Source: Verrucomicrobiota bacterium (GTDB lineage: Bacteria > Verrucomicrobiota > Verrucomicrobiia > Opitutales > Opitutaceae). From it: 8,073 nucleotides of DNA. Numbering within the stretch: the stretch's first letter is position 1; each line of letters opens with the position of its first letter. The stretch lies in assembly GCA_030916665.1 (NCBI GenBank), contig JAUPWC010000555.1, forward strand, positions 1 to 8,073, in the 5' to 3' direction. The notes under the pieces are model-generated. The model was not told the origin of the DNA. It did no database searches and saw only the letters and a program-made list of their open reading frames with translations. The position numbers and the translations under genes were made by a program. This document shows positions 1-6,354 of the stretch, in pieces.

Positions 1-2
1 CG

Positions 3-1136
3 AAGGACGCGCCGGGCTGGGACGCGTGGCGGCCGAAGTTCGCCGAATACGACGTCGTCATCCAGACCTGCAACGACCTCGGTGGCGGCCCGCGCTGGCC
101 GCGCGCCGTGGAGGAGGATTTTGAGGCGTTCGTGCGCAACGGGGGCGGTGTCTATGTCTGGCACGCGGGCAACAACGCCTTTGCCGACTGGCCCGCTTAC
201 AACGAGATGATCGGCCTCGGCTGGCGGAAACGCGACTTCGGCTGGGCGCTCGCGGTCGGCCCTGACGGCAAGGTCGTGCGCATTCCGGCGGGGGAGGGTA
301 GCGACACCGGGCATGGCGCCCGCCTCGATACCGTCGTGAAGCGCCTCGGCGACCACCCGATCCATGCCGGCCTGCCGCGCGAGTGGCTGACGCCCGACAT
401 CGAGGTATACTACTTCGCCCGTGGCCCGGCGCAGAACCTCGAGGTGCTGTCGCACGGCCACGACCCGCGTTCGCAGCAGTCGTGGCCGCTCGAGTGGACG
501 GTCACCTACGGGAAGGGCCGCGTCTATACCTCGACCTTCGGCCACGTGTGGAAGGGCGACACGCAGCCCGCGCGCATGCGCTGCGCCGGCCTGCAGACTG
601 TCGTGGTGCGCGCCTTGCAATGGCTCGCCGGCCGGCCCGCGGACTTCCCCGTGCCGGCGGATTTTCCCACCGCGGAAAAAGTCTCCGTGCGCGGCGAGAT
701 TCCGCTGCCGCCGCCGGTCGTCGCGCCCCTGCAGACAGAGTTTGTCTATGAGGCGGTCGTGTCGATCGACGCGCCGGTGCAGGTCGGCCCGACCCCGCGC
801 GGCGGGCGGCTCTACATTCCCATCACCGGCGGCACGTTCGTCGGTCCGAAGCTGCGCGGCACGGTGCTGCCCGGCGGGGCCGACTGGCAGACGGTGCGCC
901 CTGACGGCGTGGTCGAGGCCGACGCGCTCTACTCGGTCCGCGCGGACGACGGCACGGTCATCATCGTGCGCAACCAGGGTGTCATCGCCGCCGGCGGCGC
1001 CTACATGCGCACGGCCCTGCGCTTCGAGGCGCCGGAGGGTCCGCATGCCTGGCTCAACCAGTCCCAGTTCATCAGCTCGATTGCCGGCGGTCCGCGCCCG
1101 GGCACCGTCATCATCCGCGTGTTTCGCGTCCTGTGA
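3..1136 (+). CDS. ThuA-like domain protein with C-terminal DUF3237 domain (5' partial)
   Basis: The reading frame is open from the first full codon at position 3, and the protein sequence there (DAPGWDAWRPKFAEYDVVIQ) already looks like the middle of a ThuA fold, so the true start lies left of the window. The GTG at 108 is internal. Visible are 377 residues. About residues 1-215 are ThuA-like (class I glutamine-amidotransferase-like fold, linked by name to trehalose utilisation): GGGVYVWHAGNNAFADW, then HPIHAGLPREW, then a WTVTYGKGRVYTSTFGH strand near the end. A proline-rich linker (PLPPPVV) leads into a DUF3237 domain at about residues 243-377, with VGPTPRGGRLYIPITGGTF and VLPGGADWQTVRPDGV. 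The biochemical role of both domains is poorly known; ThuA-like proteins often sit with sugar and glycoside metabolism genes. About 60 or more N-terminal residues appear to be missing, possibly with a signal peptide. The stop lies 8 bp before the next ATG, so the two genes are probably one transcript. Family calls are strong; function is open. Confidence 0.88.
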   Translation, partial: KDAPGWDAWRPKFAEYDVVIQTCNDLGGGPRWPRAVEEDFEAFVRNGGGVYVWHAGNNAFADWPAYNEMIGLGWRKRDFGWALAVGPDGKVVRIPAGEGSDTGHGARLDTVVKRLGDHPIHAGLPREWLTPDIEVYYFARGPAQNLEVLSHGHDPRSQQSWPLEWTVTYGKGRVYTSTFGHVWKGDTQPARMRCAGLQTVVVRALQWLAGRPADFPVPADFPTAEKVSVRGEIPLPPPVVAPLQTEFVYEAVVSIDAPVQVGPTPRGGRLYIPITGGTFVGPKLRGTVLPGGADWQTVRPDGVVEADALYSVRADDGTVIIVRNQGVIAAGGAYMRTALRFEAPEGPHAWLNQSQFISSIAGGPRPGTVIIRVFRVL

Positions 1137-1144
1137 TTTTCCCT

Positions 1145-1999
1145 ATGCAACCATCGCTCTGCCGCCTGTTGCTGGCCGGCTTGCTCCTCGCGGGCGCCGT
1201 CGCCCGCGCCCAAGACAAGAATTTCCACGTGTTTCTCTGCCTCGGGCAGTCGAACATGGAAGGCTTCCCCGGCATCCCGGCCGAGGAAAAGACCTATGAC
1301 GAGCCGCGCTTCCAGGTGCTGGCGGCGGTGAATTTTCCCGCGCTGGGTCGCGAGCAGGGCAAATGGTATCCGGCCGTGCCGCCGCTCTGCCGGCCGAATT
1401 CCGGCATGAGCCCGGCGGACTATTTCGGCCGCACGCTCGTGGCCGCCCTGCCGGCGGATCACCGTGTCGGCGTGGTCAACGTCTCGGTCGGCGGCTGCAA
1501 GATTGAGCTCTTCGATCCCGCGGCTTTCCCGGACTACATTCCCAACGCCCCCGCGTGGATGAAGGGCGCGCTCAACGCCTACGCCGGCAATCCCTACCAG
1601 CGCCTCGTGGACATGGCGCGCGTCGCCCAGCAGGCGGGCGTCATCCGCGGCATCCTCCTGCACCAGGGCGAGTCCAACGTCGGCGACCCCGCCTGGCCGG
1701 CCAAGGTGAAAGCCGTCTATGAAAAACTGCTCGCCGACCTCGGCCTGAACGCCGCGGACGTGCCGCTGCTCGTGGGCGGGCTCGTGCCCGCCGACCAGCA
1801 GGGCAAGTGCGCGAGCATGAACGCCGTCATCGCCGACCTGCCGAAGCTTATCCCGACCGCCCACTTCGTATCCTCTGACGGCTGCGAAGCGGCGGGGGAC
1901 AGGCTCCACTTCAGCCCCGCGGGTTACCGCGAACTGGGTCGCCGCTACGCGGAGAAGATGCGGCCGCTGCTGGGCGTGCCGGCCGCATCGGCGCGCTGA
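1145..1999 (+). CDS. Secreted SGNH-type acetylesterase (SASA / CE6-like, sialate O-acetylesterase family)
   Basis: Encodes 284 residues. The ATG at 1145 is preferred over the in-frame GTG at 1133, because it starts directly on a signal peptide (MQPSLCRLLLAGLLLAG..., predicted cut after ARA at residue 22) while the GTG overlaps the previous stop. The mature protein shows the SGNH blocks in order: nucleophile Ser36 in GQSNMEG, glycines 116-117 in SVGGCKIE, HQGESN at 173-178, and a C-terminal Asp252-x-x-His255 in DRLHFSPAGY. This is the pattern of the SASA family, which includes sialate O-acetylesterases and CE6 acetyl-xylan esterases. Given the arabinofuranosidase and ferulate-esterase-like neighbours, deacetylation of plant xylan or pectin is more likely than sialate, but that is inference. 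Length is normal for a single-domain member. No Shine-Dalgarno sequence is visible; translation may be coupled to the gene ending 8 bp upstream. Confidence 0.9.
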   Translation: MQPSLCRLLLAGLLLAGAVARAQDKNFHVFLCLGQSNMEGFPGIPAEEKTYDEPRFQVLAAVNFPALGREQGKWYPAVPPLCRPNSGMSPADYFGRTLVAALPADHRVGVVNVSVGGCKIELFDPAAFPDYIPNAPAWMKGALNAYAGNPYQRLVDMARVAQQAGVIRGILLHQGESNVGDPAWPAKVKAVYEKLLADLGLNAADVPLLVGGLVPADQQGKCASMNAVIADLPKLIPTAHFVSSDGCEAAGDRLHFSPAGYRELGRRYAEKMRPLLGVPAASAR

Positions 2000-2296
2000 C
2001 CGGGTCCGTCGGGACTCCTGCAACCGGAGGTGGAGCGACCTGCGCCTCAGGACGCTTTCTCAAGGGCGGACGTCCTTGGCGCGTTGGGGAGCAACGCGCC
2101 CCACCTGCTGATCCGGACTGGACAGCGCACTGAACGGTAATCCTGCGCGCCGGTTTGCCGTCCGCGGATTAGAATCCTATGCCTGATCACAGTCCTTTGC
2201 AGGTCCGGCCGCAGCAAATTCCCTAGCTTTGCCCCGCGGTCGTTCACCCCTCCCCTGTGTTCATCGCATTACTGCAAGCCGCCCCCCAACCCCCGT
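2000..2296. other. 297-bp intergenic region, no convincing gene
   Basis: This is the longest gap in the window and the most likely place for a promoter for the downstream genes. Its first half holds the foldable segment described separately (2028-2106). The second half is less GC-rich and has a 12-bp interrupted palindrome, GGATTAGAATCC, at 2166-2177. It also has a poor sigma-70-like pair, TTGCCG (2155-2160), 17 nt, TATGCC (2178-2183). A short 66-codon frame on the minus strand (2047-2247) has no recognisable protein features and crosses the foldable segment, so I do not call it a gene. No T-run that would mark an intrinsic terminator follows the 1999 stop. Confidence 0.6.
2028..2106. repeat. 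Foldable 79-bp intergenic segment (closing stem with three inner hairpins)
   Basis: Outer arms AGGTGG (2028-2033) and CCACCT (2101-2106) are exact inverted repeats. They enclose three hairpins: GCGACCTG / CAGGACGC (2035-2055, one mismatch, 5-nt loop), CAAGG / CCTTG (2061-2078, centred on the palindrome GGACGTCC), and GGCGCGTT / AACGCGCC (2078-2100, perfect 8-bp stem, 7-nt loop). The second and third compete for base 2078. The arrangement looks like a structured intergenic element or a structured RNA. It is not a tRNA: there is no T-arm consensus and no CCA end. Whether it is repeated elsewhere in the genome cannot be seen here, as only one copy lies in the window. Confidence 0.4.
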
Positions 2297-3277
2297 ATGA
2301 CCATGTCCGCCCCGTTCCTGAAACTGGCCAAGAGCTCCGCCTTGGCTTCGTTGCTCACCTTTGCCGCGTCCGCCTCCGCGCAGGACGGCACCATCACCCC
2401 GCTGGAGGCTCCCGCCGAGCCCAATGCCATCGTGCTCGGCACGGGCGGCGTCGCCGACCAACCGGCCCAAGAGTCGTGGTTCAAGCAATGGGGCGAACCG
2501 ATGGTGCGCAACGTCACCACCGCCACCCTCACGCCCTATCTGCCCGATCCGGCCAAGGCCAACGGCACCGCCGTCATCGTGGCGCCGGGCGGCGGCTTCC
2601 GCTGGCTGTCCATCAACAACGAGGGCTGGAAAATCGCGAAGGCGCTCAACGAGCGCGGCGTCGCCGCCTTCGTGCTCAAGTATCGCCTCATTCCGACCCC
2701 GCCGACGATCGAAGGCCTGCAGCAATCCATGAACCGCACTTTCGCGGCCGTCACTCCGCCCGCCGGGGGTGCCGCGACCGGCGCCGCGCCGGCTGCTCCT
2801 CCGGCGGAAGCCCCGCGTCCGCCGCGCCCCAACCTCGACAACCAGCTCGCCGACGCCGAGGCCGCCTACGCGATGATCGTCGCTCGCGCCAAGGAATGGA
2901 ACATCAACCCCGACCGCATCGGCATGATGGGTTTCTCCGCCGGCGCCGGGCTCACGATGCACTGCACGCTCAACTCCAAGACCATGAAGTTCGCCTTCAT
3001 CGCCCCGATCTACGGTGGCATGGGCCCCGTCGAGGTGCCGAAGGATGCGCCGCCACTGTTCGTGGCCATCGCCGCCAACGACTTCCTCTTCAACGGCCAG
3101 TTTGGCCTGATCAAGTCCTGGTATGACGCCAAGAAACCGGTCGAATTCCATCTCTACCAGGACGGCGGCCACGGCTTCGGCATGGGTTATCCCGGCCACC
3201 CCACCTACTACTGGTTCGAACCCTTCACCCACTGGCTCGACCACAACGGTTTTCTCAAGTCCGCCGCCGCCAAGTAG
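2297..3277 (+). CDS. Secreted alpha/beta-hydrolase esterase (Aes/BD-FAE-like acetyl esterase)
   Basis: Encodes 326 residues from the ATG at 2297; a second in-frame ATG at 2303 is an equally possible start. The signal peptide has a long hydrophobic stretch with a probable cut after ASA at residue 28. The mature chain has the alpha/beta-hydrolase esterase signature: an oxyanion-hole loop APGGGF (96-101), nucleophile elbow GFSAG with Ser214, a probable acid Asp262 in AANDFLF, and His292 in GGHGFGMG. This is the COG0657-type esterase group often named acetyl esterase, or mis-annotated as xylanase B, in plant-polymer gene clusters. The substrate is probably an acetylated or acylated plant oligosaccharide, from context only. 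Residues 153-178 are an Ala/Pro/Gly-rich insertion between the core strands and the region leading to the nucleophile. No Shine-Dalgarno sequence precedes the start; the 297-bp gap upstream suggests its own promoter. Confidence 0.9.
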   Translation: MTMSAPFLKLAKSSALASLLTFAASASAQDGTITPLEAPAEPNAIVLGTGGVADQPAQESWFKQWGEPMVRNVTTATLTPYLPDPAKANGTAVIVAPGGGFRWLSINNEGWKIAKALNERGVAAFVLKYRLIPTPPTIEGLQQSMNRTFAAVTPPAGGAATGAAPAAPPAEAPRPPRPNLDNQLADAEAAYAMIVARAKEWNINPDRIGMMGFSAGAGLTMHCTLNSKTMKFAFIAPIYGGMGPVEVPKDAPPLFVAIAANDFLFNGQFGLIKSWYDAKKPVEFHLYQDGGHGFGMGYPGHPTYYWFEPFTHWLDHNGFLKSAAAK

Positions 3278-3284
3278 GATTGTT

Positions 3285-3363
3285 GCAGGGCGGGGGACTC
3301 CGAACCCCGCCTTGGTTCGTTGACGATGCCGTGCTCGCGGCGGGGTTCGGAGACCCCGCCCAC
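3285..3363 (+). repeat. Intergenic palindromic element, copy A (79-bp type)
   Basis: Left arm 3285-3311 ends in ACTCCGAACCCCGCC; right arm 3339-3363 begins GGCGGGGTTCGGAGACCCC. The arms are inverted repeats except for one small difference (GA against T) and a slightly decayed outer end. The loop, 3312-3338, is exactly 27 nt and shares TCG-TGACG-T with the loop of copy B in the same orientation. The element starts 7 nt after the stop of the esterase gene and ends 13 nt before the GH51 start codon, filling most of a 99-bp gap. The RNA would form a very stable hairpin, but no U-run follows, so an ordinary intrinsic terminator is not supported. REP-like mobile element, mRNA stabiliser or attenuator are all possible. 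Confidence 0.85.
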
Positions 3364-3376
3364 CCGCTTCAATCCC

Positions 3377-4924
3377 ATGAAAAAATCCCGTCTCTTGCTC
3401 GGTTCGCTGCTTCTCGCCGCCGCGCTCCTCGGCCCCCTTGCGGTCGCCGAACCCGCCCTCATCAAGGTTGATCTCGACCGGACCATCAGCGCGATCGACC
3501 CCAACATCTACGGCAGCTTCCTTGAGCCGCTCTCGCGCGGCGACCGGCCCGACATCGTCTATGGTCCCCTCTATGATCCGACTTCGCCGCACTCCGACGA
3601 GAACGGTTTCCGCCAGGAATACCTGCAGCAAATCAAGGAACTGAAGGTCACGGCCATCCGCTGGCCCGGCGGCAATTTTGTGTCCGGGCACAACTGGATG
3701 GATGCCATCGGCCCGAAGGCCGATCGCCCGGTCTCGCTCGACCTTTCGCGCACCCGGAAGGAATCGAACCAGATGGGCACCGCCGAGTATGTGGCCTTCT
3801 GCAATCTGGTCGGGGCGGAGAACTTCATCTGCATCAACGCCGGCACCGGCACGATCGAGGAGGCCGCGCGCTGGGTGGAGTATTGCAACGCACCCGCCGG
3901 CACGCGTTACGCCGACCTCCGCGTGAAGCACGGCCATCCGGAGCCCTTCAAGGTGAAATTCTGGGCCCTCGGCAACGAGCCCGACGGTCCTTGGCAGCTC
4001 GGCCACAAGAGCAAGGAGGACTACACGAAGTTCGCCATCGAGGCCGCCAAAATGATGAGCGCGGTGGACAAGGACATCAAACTGGTCGCCGCCGGCGCGT
4101 CGAACTACCCGCTCGTCACGAAGCGCTATGACCCCAAGGACGGCTGGACCGACTGGAACGACTACGTGCTCGATCAGATGGCCGGCTACGTGGACTACAT
4201 TTCCCTGCACCGTTACGTGTTCCAGGTCCTGCGCGGTTTTGAAAAGCCGGGCTTCGCCGATGAGATGTCCCTCGGCATGGAGATCGACCGGATCATCCAG
4301 GTCACCAAGGGCCAGATCCAGAAGGCCATGGTCAAATCCGAGACGGACCGGCCCATCTACATCTCGTTCGATGAATACGGTGCTCGCGGCAACACCCTCG
4401 CCGGCCCGCTGCTCCTCGCCCAGCACCTGAACGCCTTCATTCGCCACGCCGACATCGTCAAGATGGCGAACCTCACCTTCCTGACCAGCCTCACCGGCAT
4501 CACCCCCGAAGGCGGCTACAAGACCTCCCTCTACTACCCGTTCTTCCTCTACTCGAACCACTGCCGCGGCACCGCGCTGGACGTCCACACGCGCTGCGCC
4601 ACCTACAGCAACAAAGCCTTCAAGGACATCCCCCTCCTCGACGTCACCGCCGTGCTCAACGCGGCCGACGGCAAGCTCCTGGTCAACGTCGTCAATCGCA
4701 GCGAGACCGAGGCCATCGCCGCCGATGTCGAGCTGCAGTCCGGCGCCTACACCGGCCGGGGCCGCGTGCACCTCGTCAACGCCGACTCCCTCGCCGCCAC
4801 CAACACCGCCGCGGCGGAGCAGGTGCGCACCGTCACGACCGACCTCGCCTTCACCGGCAGCCGGATCAGCCATACCTTCCCGGCGCATTCCTTCAACCAG
4901 TTGGAAATCGCCCTGAAGAAGTGA
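3377..4924 (+). CDS. Secreted alpha-L-arabinofuranosidase, glycoside hydrolase family 51
   Basis: Encodes 515 residues. The ATG at 3377 is chosen because it opens a textbook signal peptide (MKKSRLLLGSLLLAAALLG..., cut after AVA at residue 24); an upstream ATG at 3320 would translate the palindromic element. The enzyme is expected to remove terminal arabinofuranose from arabinoxylan, arabinan or their oligosaccharides by a retaining mechanism. GH51 signatures run in order: NIYGSFLEPLSRG, RWPGGNFVSGHNW (from Arg95), ALGNEPDGPW with probable acid/base Glu201, and ISFDEYGARG with probable nucleophile Glu333. The C-terminal beta-sandwich is complete, ending in HSFNQLEIAL, so the gene is intact. 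Many GH51 enzymes are cytoplasmic, so export here suggests action on polymers or on oligosaccharides in the periplasm. It lies between two palindromic elements, with a CE1 esterase next downstream. No Shine-Dalgarno sequence is seen. Confidence 0.95.
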   Translation: MKKSRLLLGSLLLAAALLGPLAVAEPALIKVDLDRTISAIDPNIYGSFLEPLSRGDRPDIVYGPLYDPTSPHSDENGFRQEYLQQIKELKVTAIRWPGGNFVSGHNWMDAIGPKADRPVSLDLSRTRKESNQMGTAEYVAFCNLVGAENFICINAGTGTIEEAARWVEYCNAPAGTRYADLRVKHGHPEPFKVKFWALGNEPDGPWQLGHKSKEDYTKFAIEAAKMMSAVDKDIKLVAAGASNYPLVTKRYDPKDGWTDWNDYVLDQMAGYVDYISLHRYVFQVLRGFEKPGFADEMSLGMEIDRIIQVTKGQIQKAMVKSETDRPIYISFDEYGARGNTLAGPLLLAQHLNAFIRHADIVKMANLTFLTSLTGITPEGGYKTSLYYPFFLYSNHCRGTALDVHTRCATYSNKAFKDIPLLDVTAVLNAADGKLLVNVVNRSETEAIAADVELQSGAYTGRGRVHLVNADSLAATNTAAAEQVRTVTTDLAFTGSRISHTFPAHSFNQLEIALKK

Positions 4925-4926
4925 CT

Positions 4927-5032
4927 GTAGGGCGGGGTCTCCGAACCCCGCCTCGGTCCGATGACGTTTTCACTTTCGAGGCGGGGTTGCTCCGCCATCT
5001 TCGCCAAGCCTCCGTCGGAGACCCCGCCCTAC
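4927..5032 (+). repeat. Intergenic palindromic element, copy B, with a 27-nt insertion in the right arm
   Basis: Left arm 4927-4952 (GTAGGGCGGGGTCTCCGAAC and on) is followed by a 27-nt loop at 4953-4979 containing CGATGACGTT. The right arm begins GGCGGGGTT (4980-4988) and finishes CGGAGACCCCGCCCTAC (5016-5032). With 4989-5015 removed, the right arm is the exact reverse complement of the left. The extra 27 nt has CTCCG near each end (4990-4994 and 5010-5014) and the second copy faces CGGAG, so it can fold into a small side hairpin. The element starts 2 nt after the GH51 stop and ends 12 nt before the next ATG, in a gap of 120 bp. Confidence 0.88.
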
Positions 5033-5044
5033 AATAGCTCCCTC

Positions 5045-6229
5045 ATGAAACCCCTCGCCGCCTTCACCCTCGCCGCCGCGCTGCTCGCCCCGCCGTTCAT
5101 CCGCGCGCAGCAAGCCAACGTGAACCTCGACTGGGACCCGCAGCGCAACGCCGAGGGCCTCGTGCCCTTCAGCGCGCCGCTCAACTCGCCCGAGGTCCAC
5201 GCCGACCGCACCGTGACTTTCCGGGTGAAGGCGCCCGAGGCCAAAACCGTCGAGCTCAACGGCGCCGTGCTCGCCGCCCTCGGCCGCAACTGGGGCGAGA
5301 CTCTCCCCTTCATCAAGGGCGCCGACGGCATTTGGACACTCACCCTCGGGCCGCTGCCGCCCGACATGTATGCCTACCTCATCCGCATCGACGGCGTGCA
5401 GGTCGCCGATCCGAGCAACACGCAGGCCGCCTTCACCGGCATGCCGCCCTACAGCCAGCTCATCATCCACGGCGACGGCCCGGCCTACTACGACGCGCGC
5501 CCCGTCCCGCACGGCGCCATCACGCGCCACATCTATCATTCGGAGGTCACGCAGGGCGAACGCGACCTCTTCGTTTACACCCCGCCCGGCTACGAACGCA
5601 CCAAGACCTATCCCGTGCTCTACCTCGTCGGCGGCAGCGGCGAACTCCCGCACAACTGGATCTACGACGGCCGCGTGAACTTCATCCTGGACAACCTGCT
5701 CGCCGAAAAGAAGGCCGAGCCGATGGTGATCGTGATCCCCAACAACCAGGTCGTGCACCGCAATCACCCGAAACACATCGAGCTGACCTTCAAAAAGTTC
5801 GAGGCCGAGCTCCGCCAGCACGTCATCCCGCTCGTGGAGCGCGAGTATGCCGTCCGCCGCGACCCCAAGGGCCGCGCGCTCTCCGGCCTCTCGATGGGCG
5901 GACGCCACACGATGTGGGTCGGCTTCAACTCGCTCGATCTCTTCGCCAACTTCGGCGTGCTCAGCGCCGGCGACGCCGACACCGAGAAATCCTTCGCCGC
6001 CTTCCTGAACACGCCCGACGTGAACGCAAAGATCGACACCCTCTTCGTCGGCCTCGGCACGCTCGAGGCGAAGGGTCGCTTCGGCGAACGCAGCGAGAAC
6101 CTCCGCGCGGCGCTCGTGAAGCACGGCATCAAGCACGAGTATTACGTCGGCGGCCACGGCGCCCACGACTGGGCCACCTGGCGTCACCTCCTCCACGAAC
6201 GCTTCCTGCCGAATCTCTGGCGGAAATGA
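5045..6229 (+). CDS. Secreted CE1 esterase with N-terminal CBM48/E-set domain (feruloyl-esterase-like)
   Basis: Encodes 394 residues from the ATG at 5045; an upstream in-frame ATG at 4961 lies in the palindromic element and is rejected. A signal peptide covers about residues 1-21 (cut before QQANVNLDW). About residues 45-135 form a CBM48/E-set-like beta domain (TVTFRVKAPEAKTVELNG ... DGIWTLTLGPLPPDMYAYLI ... VADPSN). The esterase D/CE1 fold follows from about 150: DLFVYTPPGYERTKTYPVLY, nucleophile Ser283 in GLSMGG, and a C-terminal HDWATWR with probable catalytic His374. The expected acid position falls at Glu341 in LGTLEA, where relatives usually have Asp; this alignment is by eye. The architecture matches secreted feruloyl esterases that cut ferulate from arabinose in arabinoxylan, and xylan acetylesterases share it. 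Standing next to a secreted GH51 arabinofuranosidase supports the feruloyl reading. Exact substrate is uncertain. Confidence 0.9.
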   Translation: MKPLAAFTLAAALLAPPFIRAQQANVNLDWDPQRNAEGLVPFSAPLNSPEVHADRTVTFRVKAPEAKTVELNGAVLAALGRNWGETLPFIKGADGIWTLTLGPLPPDMYAYLIRIDGVQVADPSNTQAAFTGMPPYSQLIIHGDGPAYYDARPVPHGAITRHIYHSEVTQGERDLFVYTPPGYERTKTYPVLYLVGGSGELPHNWIYDGRVNFILDNLLAEKKAEPMVIVIPNNQVVHRNHPKHIELTFKKFEAELRQHVIPLVEREYAVRRDPKGRALSGLSMGGRHTMWVGFNSLDLFANFGVLSAGDADTEKSFAAFLNTPDVNAKIDTLFVGLGTLEAKGRFGERSENLRAALVKHGIKHEYYVGGHGAHDWATWRHLLHERFLPNLWRK

Positions 6230-6247
6230 GTGTCGCACCGAAAACCG

Positions 6248-6318
6248 GTAGGGCCCGACCTCCGGGCGGGCCGAAGGATTACCGCATTCCCCCGGGCCGC
6301 CCGGAGGTCGGCCCCTAC
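6248..6318. repeat. Intergenic palindromic element, copy C (second stem type)
   Basis: Left arm 6248-6272 begins GTAGGGCCCGACCTCCGGGC; right arm 6295-6318 ends CCGGAGGTCGGCCCCTAC. The arms pair with one mismatch and one single-base indel, around a loop of about 22 nt (6273-6294). The stem body differs from copies A, B and D, but the outer ends (GTAGGG ... CCCTAC), the arm length of about 25 nt and the place just after a stop codon are shared. It starts 18 nt after the CE1 stop and ends 36 nt before the next ATG. The 6319-6354 stretch after it is A/T-richer (CATATTCTAATTTCC) and could hold promoter elements, but no clear pair is seen. Confidence 0.82.
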
Positions 6319-6354
6319 CTGCGCAAACCCCATTGGCATATTCTAATTTCCTCG

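Noticed and set aside
2028..2106. tRNA gene, suggested by the cloverleaf-like fold
   Set aside because: No T-loop consensus, no proper D-arm or anticodon arm spacing, and the closing stem is 6 bp.
2155..2183. Sigma-70 promoter TTGCCG, 17 nt, TATGCC
   Set aside because: The spacing is right but the -10 element matches only half of the consensus; in a 297-bp region this can occur by chance.
2047..2247. A 66-codon minus-strand frame in the 297-bp gap
   Set aside because: No recognisable motif, no ribosome site, and it runs across the foldable segment.
3320..3376. An earlier start for the GH51 gene at 3320 (and likewise 4961 for the CE1 gene)
   Set aside because: The extra residues, such as GSETPPT and SETPPYN, are only translations of the palindromic element; good signal peptides start at 3377 and 5045.
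2261..4888. An 875-codon open frame on the minus strand
   Set aside because: It lies antisense to the esterase and the GH51 gene, both with clear catalytic motifs and signal peptides. Its composition is the Gly/Val/Glu/Arg/Ala-rich pattern expected from reading GC-rich codons backwards, and it crosses a palindromic element.
4970..6238. A 422-codon open frame on the minus strand
   Set aside because: It mirrors the CE1 gene almost exactly and has low-complexity Val/Glu/Gly/Ala composition; no domain is recognisable.
5332..6354. The carboxylesterase frame stays open about 1 kb upstream of its start, suggesting a longer fusion protein
   Set aside because: The upstream part overlaps the CE1 gene in another frame, is Arg/Pro/His-rich shadow sequence, and a full signal peptide begins at 6355.
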